Source of the DNA: Chitinophaga sp. LS1
GTDB lineage: Bacteria; Bacteroidota; Bacteroidia; Chitinophagales; Chitinophagaceae
NCBI RefSeq assembly: GCF_034274695.1
Contig: NZ_CP128362.1
Location: 1,364,001 to 1,428,000, forward strand
DNA length: 64,000 nucleotides
Direction of reading: 5' to 3'
Made by a program: the position numbers and the translations under genes. Positions 57,754-64,000 of the stretch are shown here, one piece after another. The first letter of the stretch is position 1. Every line of letters begins with the position of its first letter. The notes under the pieces were generated by a model. It saw only the letters and a list, made by a program, of their open reading frames with translations, was not told where the DNA came from and made no database searches.

Positions 57754-59442
57754 ATGAGCGAAGAAAGGTCCTTGAACTTCCTTGAACAAATCATCGAAGA
57801 GGATATTGCTAACGGAGTCAATGACGGAAGGGTACTGACCCGTTTCCCTCCTGAACCCAATGGTTACCTGCACATCGGGCATGCGAAAAGCATCTGCCTG
57901 AACTTTGGACTGGCAAAGAAATACAACGGCCAGACCAATCTTCGGTTCGACGATACCAATCCGGTAACCGAAGACACCGAATATGTGGAGTCTATTAAAG
58001 CCGACATCCAATGGTTGGGCTTCCAATGGGCGCAGGAACTCTATGCATCTGATTATTTCGACCAGATATACAACTTCGCTGTACAACTGATCAAAAAAGG
58101 GTTGGCTTATGTGGACGATTCTACTCCTGAGGAGATCGCCGCATCAAAAGGTACCCCTACCCAGATTGGTACACCTACTCCTTACCGTAGCCGTAGCATC
58201 GACGAGAACCTGGATCTCTTTGAGCGCATGAAGAATGGTGAATTTAAGGATGGTGAAAAAGTACTGCGTGCAAAGATAGATACTGAACAATTTGAGGAAG
58301 GCTCTCCTGAGCGTTCCAATATGCATATGCGTGACCCGCTGATGTACCGCATCAAGCATGCACATCACCACCGTACCGGCGACAAATGGTGTATTTACCC
58401 TATGTACGACTTTGCCCATGGACAGAGCGATAGCATTGAAGGTATCACCCATTCTGTATGTACGTTGGAATTCATTCCTCACCGTGCATTGTACAACTGG
58501 TTCATTGCACAGCTGGGTATTTTCCCTTCTCATCAGTATGAGTTTGCCAGGTTGAACCTGACTTACACTGTGATGAGTAAACGTAAGCTGCTGCAGCTGG
58601 TAAATGAGAAACATGTGAGTGGTTGGGATGACCCCCGTATGCCGACTATCAGTGGTCTGCGCAGAAGAGGTTTTACGCCTGCCAGTATCCGTGAGTTCTG
58701 CGAAAGGATCGGGGTACAGAAGCGTGAGAACGTTATTGACGTGAGTCTGCTGGAGTTCCTGGTTCGTGATGAGCTGAACAAAACTGCGAATCGTGTGATG
58801 GCGGTATTAGATCCTGTGAAACTGGTGATCACTGACTACCCGGATGATCAGGTAGAAGAAATGCCGGCGGATAACAATCCGGAAGATCCGGAATCTGGTT
58901 CCCGTAAATTGCCTTTCAGCAAGACCTTGTATATCGAAAGAGAAGACTTTATGGAGGAGCCTCCTAAGAAGTTCTTCCGTCTGGGACCTGGTCTGGTAGT
59001 GCGTTTAAAGAATGCTTATATCATCAAAGGCGAAAGCTTTGATAAGGATGAGAATGGCAATATTACGACTATCTATGCAACTCACTTCCCTGAGAGCAAG
59101 AGTGGTGGCGATAACAGTGGTATGACGGTGAAAGGTACCATTCACTGGGTGAGTGCAGCGCATGCAAAGACGGCAGAAGTAAGATTGTATGATCGTCTGT
59201 TCAATACACCGGATCCGGGTAATGAAGAGGGTGATTTCAAATCTTATATCAATCCGGATTCATTGACTGTGATTCCGAATGCTTTGATAGAACCGGGATT
59301 GGTGAATGCGAAGCCGGGTGATAAGTTGCAATTTTTGAGAAAGGGGTATTTTACAGTGGATACTGATAGTACTGCTGAGAAGATGGTTTTCAATAGAACG
59401 GTCACGTTGAAAGATACCTGGGCTAAAGAAACCAAGAAATAA
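57754..59442 (+). CDS. glnS: Glutaminyl-tRNA synthetase
   Basis: Class I synthetase of 562 residues that charges tRNA-Gln directly. The HIGH motif is in '[20 protein letters not shown]' (about 31) and KMSKS-like '[12 protein letters not shown]' (about 270). The two C-terminal beta-barrel anticodon-binding domains follow. The start at 57754 ([14 protein letters not shown]) was preferred to one 60 nt upstream that lies across the -7 box. GlnS is encoded next to gltX, in convergent orientation. Its presence suggests that the Gln-tRNA amidotransferase route is not needed for Gln. Confidence 0.95.
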   Translation: MSEERSLNFLEQIIEEDIANGVNDGRVLTRFPPEPNGYLHIGHAKSICLNFGLAKKYNGQTNLRFDDTNPVTEDTEYVESIKADIQWLGFQWAQELYASDYFDQIYNFAVQLIKKGLAYVDDSTPEEIAASKGTPTQIGTPTPYRSRSIDENLDLFERMKNGEFKDGEKVLRAKIDTEQFEEGSPERSNMHMRDPLMYRIKHAHHHRTGDKWCIYPMYDFAHGQSDSIEGITHSVCTLEFIPHRALYNWFIAQLGIFPSHQYEFARLNLTYTVMSKRKLLQLVNEKHVSGWDDPRMPTISGLRRRGFTPASIREFCERIGVQKRENVIDVSLLEFLVRDELNKTANRVMAVLDPVKLVITDYPDDQVEEMPADNNPEDPESGSRKLPFSKTLYIEREDFMEEPPKKFFRLGPGLVVRLKNAYIIKGESFDKDENGNITTIYATHFPESKSGGDNSGMTVKGTIHWVSAAHAKTAEVRLYDRLFNTPDPGNEEGDFKSYINPDSLTVIPNALIEPGLVNAKPGDKLQFLRKGYFTVDTDSTAEKMVFNRTVTLKDTWAKETKK

Positions 59443-59464
59443 GTAGCATATTTTGATCTTAAAT

Positions 59465-59504
59465 AAAAACGAGGTTGTATCAAGCATACAACCTCGTTTT
59501 TTTT
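59465..59504. terminator. Bidirectional terminator between glnS and gltX
   Basis: Stem AAAAACGAGGTTGTAT with ATACAACCTCGTTTTT around CAAGC. It serves the two convergent genes. The ends ACGAG and CTCGT recur in terminators at 19572 and 26222. Confidence 0.92.
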
Positions 59505-59515
59505 ATAAGGCTATT

Positions 59516-61048
59516 TTATTCGTTAATAGCTTTCAGACCATTCATGATCCTTTGAATAGTTTCGTGCTTACCCAATGTGGCAGCGATATTGAATACAGGA
59601 GGACCAAACTTGCCACCCGTCAGCATAATACGGAAAGGCAATTGCAGTTCACCCATTTTAATATTCATAGAAGTCGCCAGTGTTTTGAAGCTTTCTTCCA
59701 GACTTGTCAGCGAGAAATCGGACAAAGTTTCCAGTATAGAAGCCCATTCCATAAAGAACTGTGTCTTATCTGCATTCCACTTAGGTTTCACCGCAGTAAC
59801 ATCCCAGCTTTCAGGCACCTCGAAGAAGAAGAAACCATGTTGCCAGATGTCGTTGACAAAGTCACAACGATCTTTTACCAGACCAGCGATGGTCGCTACG
59901 TATTCAGGTGATGCAGTGACGCCTTTTTCTTTCAATACAGGTGCAAACAGTGCAGCCAGTTTGTCATTATCAGCATTCAGCAGGTACTGGTGATTGAACC
60001 ACTTTGCTTTTTCGTAATCGAATTTAGCACCTGACTTGCTGACGCGATCCAGGGAGAAACGGGCAATCAGTTCATCCATAGAGAAGATCTCCTGACCGGT
60101 ACCATCATTCCAACCCAGCATAGCCAGCATGTTTACAAATGCTTCTGGCAGGAAACCATTTTCGCGGAAGCCCTTGGTCACCTCGCCGGTTTTAGGATCT
60201 GTCCAGTTCATAGCATACACAGGAAAACCGAGTCTGTCACCATCACGCTTAGACAATTTACCATTGCCATCAGGTTTCAGGATCAGCGGCAGGTGTGCCC
60301 ATTGTGGCATCTGTGCTTCCCAGCCCAGGTATTTCCACAGCAAGAGGTGAACGGGTGCGGAAGGCAGCCATTCTTCGCCACGGAAAGCGTGGGTGATCTT
60401 CATGAGATAGTCATCTACTACTACAGCGAGGTGGTAAGTAGGCATGCCATCGGCTTTCAGCAATACTTTGTCATCGACAGTACTGGTATTAAACTGAACA
60501 TGACCACGAATCAGGTCGGTAAAGCTCACTTCTTCGTTATCCGGCATTTTGATGCGGATCACGTGGCGGGTGCCATTTTTCAGCAGTTCTGCTGTTTCGG
60601 CTTCAGACAAAGAAATGGAGTTCTTCATCTGCGCGCGGGCAGCATGATTATATTGTGGCGATGGATTCTCTTCGGTTTTGAGACGGGTGCGCATCTCTTC
60701 CAACTCTTCTGGCGTGTCAAAAGCATAGTAAGCATAACCGGCTTTCACCAGTTGTTCCGCGTACTCACGGTACATGGGCTTACGTTCGCTCTGGCGGTAA
60801 GGGGCATAAGGGCCACCAACCAGCGGGCTTTCATCAGCAATCAGGCCACACCATTTCAGGCATTCCATGATATATTCCTCTGCACCGGGAACATAACGGG
60901 TCTGGTCAGTGTCTTCAATACGGAGCACAAATTCACCATTGTGCTGTTTTGCAAATAAGTAATTGAATAAGACCGTGCGTACACCACCCAGGTGTAATCC
61001 GCCGGTAGGACTGGGCGCAAATCGTACCCGAACTTTCTGTTGTTGCAT
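59516..61048 (-). CDS. gltX: Glutamyl-tRNA synthetase
   Basis: Class I synthetase of 510 residues that charges tRNA-Glu. The HIGH-type motif is in 'RFAPSPTGGLHLGGVRTVLF' (about 9-28) and the KMSKS-type motif in 'KPDGNGKLSKRDGDRLGFPV' (about 255). The C-terminal anticodon-binding region (about 330-510) is of normal length. It converges on glnS with a shared terminator, and its 5' end is 73 nt from the divergent deacetylase gene. Confidence 0.96.
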   Translation of the reverse strand: MQQQKVRVRFAPSPTGGLHLGGVRTVLFNYLFAKQHNGEFVLRIEDTDQTRYVPGAEEYIMECLKWCGLIADESPLVGGPYAPYRQSERKPMYREYAEQLVKAGYAYYAFDTPEELEEMRTRLKTEENPSPQYNHAARAQMKNSISLSEAETAELLKNGTRHVIRIKMPDNEEVSFTDLIRGHVQFNTSTVDDKVLLKADGMPTYHLAVVVDDYLMKITHAFRGEEWLPSAPVHLLLWKYLGWEAQMPQWAHLPLILKPDGNGKLSKRDGDRLGFPVYAMNWTDPKTGEVTKGFRENGFLPEAFVNMLAMLGWNDGTGQEIFSMDELIARFSLDRVSKSGAKFDYEKAKWFNHQYLLNADNDKLAALFAPVLKEKGVTASPEYVATIAGLVKDRCDFVNDIWQHGFFFFEVPESWDVTAVKPKWNADKTQFFMEWASILETLSDFSLTSLEESFKTLATSMNIKMGELQLPFRIMLTGGKFGPPVFNIAATLGKHETIQRIMNGLKAINE

Positions 61049-61121
61049 GGAGCAAAGGTAAATGGAAATACGAAATACGCTTCATTTTGTACTACCTTTA
61101 AAATTAAATCCGAACCCATCC

Positions 61122-61748
61122 ATGTTTTATCTGACCAAGACGCCGGCTATCCTGAAAGCCATCTATAAGAGTTGCACCTGGAGCCTATCTCCTGCACGGC
61201 CAGTGGTATACCTGACATTTGATGATGGTCCGCATCCGACTGCGACTCCTTTTATACTGGATTTGTTGAAGAAATACAATGCGAAAGGCACGTTCTTTTG
61301 TATTGGGAAGAATGTGGTGGAGTATCCGGAAATTTATCAGCGGATATTGGAGGAGGGGCATACGACGGGGAATCATACCCATAATCATGTGAATGGGTGG
61401 AAAACGGGGACAGATAAGTATGTGGAGAATGTGATGGAGGCGCGGAAGTTTATCAATTCTACTTTATTCAGACCACCTTATGGGCGGATTACGCCATTTC
61501 AGATAAAGCAGATTAAAAATTTGATACCGGGGGCACAGATCGTGATGTGGGATGTATTGAGTGCGGATTTTGACACGGAGATAAATGGAGAGGCGTGTGT
61601 GCAGAATGTGGTGTTTAAGTCAAAACCGGGGTCGATAATAGTGTTTCATGATAGTACGAAGGCATGGGAGCGGTTGGAGTATGCATTGCCGAGGGTGATG
61701 GAGTATTTTAAGAAGAAGGGGATGGAGATGGAGGCGGTGCCGGTTTAG
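61122..61748 (+). CDS. Polysaccharide deacetylase (NodB domain)
   Basis: Carbohydrate esterase of 208 residues (CE4 type). Motif 1 'VYLTFDDGPHPTATPF' holds the catalytic base Asp pair, 'TGNHTHNHVNGW' (about 90) holds the metal-binding His pair, and 'FRPPYGRITPFQ' (about 122) is motif 3. It should remove acetyl groups from GlcNAc-type sugars in peptidoglycan or chitin-like polymers. There is no clear signal peptide in the chosen form; the N-terminal 'FYLTKTPAILKAIYKS' is moderately hydrophobic. It is divergent from gltX. Confidence 0.9.
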   Translation: MFYLTKTPAILKAIYKSCTWSLSPARPVVYLTFDDGPHPTATPFILDLLKKYNAKGTFFCIGKNVVEYPEIYQRILEEGHTTGNHTHNHVNGWKTGTDKYVENVMEARKFINSTLFRPPYGRITPFQIKQIKNLIPGAQIVMWDVLSADFDTEINGEACVQNVVFKSKPGSIIVFHDSTKAWERLEYALPRVMEYFKKKGMEMEAVPV

Positions 61749-61858
61749 TGGGTATACTTGCTGATGGAGTATTTTTAAGAGAATGGTTTGTTTAATTGTT
61801 TGCAAAAGGCAATCCTTGTTTATATAGAAATCAATCCTTGTTTAACGGGCATAAAAAA

Positions 61859-61899
61859 CCCAGGTTCCATTCGCGCTTTCGGGCAATTAGAAACCTGGG
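61859..61899 (-). terminator. Terminator after the lipoprotein gene
   Basis: Stem CCCAGGTTYC with GAAACCTGGG and a 21-nt loop; on the minus strand six T residues follow. It lies 11 nt past the stop codon of the gene at 61910. Confidence 0.8.
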
Positions 61900-61909
61900 C
61901 AATGATTTA

Positions 61910-62797
61910 TTATTTAGGTAATGCGATAGTTTTTACCTTATCACCTACAGAGATCGTTACTGAGTCATCGCATACACCGTTACCATAATCTACGGTAGCA
62001 GTCAGTGAGTTGTAAGACACGGTTGCTTTACCTTTGCCGATATAAGCACAGCTCAGTTTTCTTTCCAGATAAGTAGAATCTGCTACAGTGATGTATGCAG
62101 CATTACCTGTTGCGTATACCAGGGAATCAGTACCTACATAATTGAAGATATCGTCAGACACACTACCCAGGGTAGCAGTGCCGGAGGTTTGAGTATAAGT
62201 ACCGCTACCGCCGAAGCCTACAGTAGTAGAATCCAGCACGACAGAACCACCGGAGATTACAGACAGGTATTTGTATACGCTGTTAGAGCTGGTGTTAGTG
62301 ATTGTCTGTGTACCGGTTACGCTTTTACCATTTACAGTATAAGTGAGTGGTTTTACAGTGATAGTAGAACCGGTGTAGTAGAAGTAACCCGTCATAGTGA
62401 TCTGGATGTTACCAACGCGTACACGGCCGTCAGCGTCAGCACAACCAGTACCAAAGCTTACTAATATTGTTTTAGGCCAGCTGTCAGTCTGCACATTATC
62501 GACAGTGTAGCTATAGCAGGCACCTAATTTAGAAGTCATTTCAGTAGTAGGAGAAGCTTTACGACCAGTTTGAGTATATCCGGCATCCTGACATACTTCC
62601 TGGGCGATTACGAAGAGATCATCGAAATAGCTGGTTGCAACAGCCTGGTCTCCGGCAGCGGTGATAGTCAGGTTATCGCTTGTGTTCGTCTTGGTCACAT
62701 CAGTCGTACTCTTGGAACAGGCGTAAAACAAGGTGGCAGTCAATAAAAGGCCCACAACACCTGCAAGGATACGGTTAAAGCAAAAGTAGCTTCTCAT
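61910..62797 (-). CDS. Hypothetical lipoprotein, Ser/Thr-rich
   Basis: I do not recognise a named family. The 295-residue protein has a signal peptide and lipobox (ATLFYAC, lipidated Cys about 27). Its remainder is rich in Ser, Thr, Gly and beta-strand patterns, with four more Cys residues ('AQEVCQDAGY', 'KLGACYSYTV', 'GTGCADADGR', 'LSCAYIGKG') and 'GNGVCDDSVTISVGDKVKTI' near the end; these may form disulfides outside the cell. It is a single gene with its own terminator, divergent from tatD. A surface or outer-membrane location is likely. Confidence 0.78.
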   Translation of the reverse strand: MRSYFCFNRILAGVVGLLLTATLFYACSKSTTDVTKTNTSDNLTITAAGDQAVATSYFDDLFVIAQEVCQDAGYTQTGRKASPTTEMTSKLGACYSYTVDNVQTDSWPKTILVSFGTGCADADGRVRVGNIQITMTGYFYYTGSTITVKPLTYTVNGKSVTGTQTITNTSSNSVYKYLSVISGGSVVLDSTTVGFGGSGTYTQTSGTATLGSVSDDIFNYVGTDSLVYATGNAAYITVADSTYLERKLSCAYIGKGKATVSYNSLTATVDYGNGVCDDSVTISVGDKVKTIALPK

Positions 62798-62926
62798 AGG
62801 ATAAGTATAAAATTTTTAATGAGGTTTTGCGGCCGTACTTTTGTACGGGAGATCGCTGATATATTTATTAAATACAAATATAATATTTTCAGTCATCTTT
62901 CGGAAAAAATTAATATTTCAGATAAA

Positions 62927-63697
62927 ATGCAATGGATTGATACACATGCCCATTTGTATGGGGAAGATTTTTCGGATGATAGAACGGCGACGATAGAGCG
63001 GGCCATAAAGGAGGGGGTATATCAGTTGATTTTGCCAAATATTGACAGTCAGTCGATTGAGGGAATGCTGGCATTAGAGCAACAGTTTCCGGGGGTATGT
63101 ATTCCTATGATGGGGGTTCATCCCTGTTATGTGAATGACAATGTGGATACGGAATTGGCGGCAGTGGAGGGTTGGCTGGAGAAGCGACCTTTTAAAGCGA
63201 TCGGGGAGATTGGACTGGATTTTTACTGGGACAAGACGTTTACAGCACAGCAGTATAAAGCTTTTAGGCGACAACTGGACCTTGCACGCCAGTATGGTAT
63301 TCCGGTGGCGATACATAGCCGTGAGAGCACGCGGGAGTGTATAGATGAGGTCCGTGCATTGCAGGATGGCCGTTTAAGTGGGGTATTCCATTGTTTTGGC
63401 GGTACAGTAGAGGAGGCGCGTGAAATTATTGATCTCGGGTTTTATTTAGGCATTGGTGGTGTGGTGACTTTTAAGAAGTCAGGATTGGATGTAACGCTGG
63501 GGGAGATTGGGATGGAACACATTGTATTAGAGACAGATGCACCTTATCTGGCACCGGTTCCATATAGGGGGAAAAGGAATGAAAGTTCCTACATTCCATT
63601 GATCGGTCAAAAAATTGCAGATATAAAAAATCTAAAAATAGATGATGTGGCTGCAATAACTACAAGCAATGCGTTGAAATTATTCAAAACTAACTAA
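62927..63697 (+). CDS. tatD: TatD-family metal-dependent hydrolase
   Basis: Cytosolic amidohydrolase-fold enzyme of 256 residues with probable nuclease (DNase) activity. The metal ligands are in 'WIDTHAHLYGEDF' (HxH, about 6-8), 'KAIGEIGLDFYWDKTF' (Glu about 91), 'VAIHSRESTRECIDEV' and 'GVFHCFGGTVEEA' (His), and 'LETDAPYLAPVPYRGKRNES' (Asp). The start at 62927 gives MQWIDTHAHLYG, as in other TatD proteins; an earlier start would add 36 unconserved residues. An asparaginase gene begins 46 nt downstream on the same strand. Confidence 0.95.
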   Translation: MQWIDTHAHLYGEDFSDDRTATIERAIKEGVYQLILPNIDSQSIEGMLALEQQFPGVCIPMMGVHPCYVNDNVDTELAAVEGWLEKRPFKAIGEIGLDFYWDKTFTAQQYKAFRRQLDLARQYGIPVAIHSRESTRECIDEVRALQDGRLSGVFHCFGGTVEEAREIIDLGFYLGIGGVVTFKKSGLDVTLGEIGMEHIVLETDAPYLAPVPYRGKRNESSYIPLIGQKIADIKNLKIDDVAAITTSNALKLFKTN

Positions 63698-63743
63698 CTG
63701 ATTACGCGGTAAATTTGCAGGCATTTTTGATACAGCAGCTGCA

Positions 63744-64000
63744 ATGAGTAAAATCCTTATAATTTACACGGGTGGAACAGTGGGAATGATCTTCGATGAA
63801 AAGACAAAGGCTTTGCGGCCAATTGGCTTTAACGAGATACGGAACAACTTACCCGAACTATACCGCATGGGCATAGACTTTTATGTGTATGCTTTTAATC
63901 CTCCTATTGATTCTTCTGATATGCAGCCGGAAATATGGGTAGAACTGGCTTCGATCATTGAGGACAGGTACGACAGGTATGATGGTTTTGTGATCCTGCA
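63744..64000 (+). CDS. ansA: Type I L-asparaginase (partial)
   Basis: The gene begins at 63744 and runs off the right edge, so 85 residues are visible. MSKILIIYTGGTVGMIFDEK carries the N-terminal 'YTGGTVGM' motif whose Thr is the nucleophile of asparaginases. 'LPELYRMGIDFYVYAF', 'PIDSSDMQPEIWVELASII' and 'DRYDGFVIL' fit type I cytosolic asparaginases. It hydrolyses asparagine to aspartate and ammonia. It follows tatD by 46 nt and may be co-transcribed. Confidence 0.9.
   Translation, partial: MSKILIIYTGGTVGMIFDEKTKALRPIGFNEIRNNLPELYRMGIDFYVYAFNPPIDSSDMQPEIWVELASIIEDRYDRYDGFVIL

Overview
The window is chromosomal DNA of a Bacteroidota bacterium, most likely family Chitinophagaceae (Chitinophaga-like). 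The evidence is gliding genes gldB, gldF and gldG, a murF-alanine racemase fusion, a TonB receptor with an N-terminal carboxypeptidase-like domain, several lipoproteins and small beta-barrels, no Shine-Dalgarno signals, and promoters of the TTG / TAnnTTTG type. No rRNA or tRNA gene was recognised. Most genes are housekeeping and intact.

Layout: 1-4708 (minus) is the rod-shape cluster mreB-mreC-mreD-mrdA-rodA, with purD upstream. 6457-10338 (plus) holds two peptide transporters, POT then OPT. 10519-13674 holds a lipoprotein and a DUF1501/DUF1800 pair. 13690-20689 is a molybdenum cofactor cluster (moeA, moaC, mobA, moaE, moaD, an unknown gene, moaA, moeB-rhodanese) interrupted by a PepSY membrane protein. 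An IS1182-like element (21300-23044) splits a terminator downstream of serS. Then come nadE, a porin-like gene, gldB, a small HTH gene, a sugar dehydrogenase-cytochrome, apaG, and a cytochrome/YceI/DUF5777 trio. 33924-44008 holds murF, methylmalonyl-CoA epimerase, iscS with an unusual iscU-like gene, gldFG, murF-alr and lspA. 44437-48492 holds a TonB receptor and a TSUP permease that share a promoter/operator layout. A decayed IS110 element (about 48570-50027) lies next to fumC. From 52746 to 55211 (minus) are a LytS-type kinase, an S41 peptidase and a 60-residue lanthipeptide-like precursor. The window ends with crotonase, a B12-binding domain protein, glnS, gltX, a deacetylase, a lipoprotein, tatD and the start of ansA.

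The most unusual content is non-coding and sits mainly just after stop codons. A 42-43 nt hairpin element occurs five times, always in the sense direction of the gene it follows. After excluding one insertion sequence, each copy or copy group is followed by a terminator-like hairpin. Three unrelated tandem arrays share a period of about 22 bp and follow moaA, lspA and fumC. A 98-bp repeat array of about 0.9 kb lies between fumC and the kinase gene. A 94-bp tandem duplication carries the end of the PepSY gene. Both insertion sequences landed in or beside such 3'-end structures.

Functional links: the peptide transporters suggest peptide feeding. MCM-type B12 domain and epimerase belong to propionate/methylmalonyl-CoA metabolism. 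gldB/F/G and lspA fit a gliding bacterium rich in lipoproteins. Gene calls rest on motif recognition by eye, without database searches.
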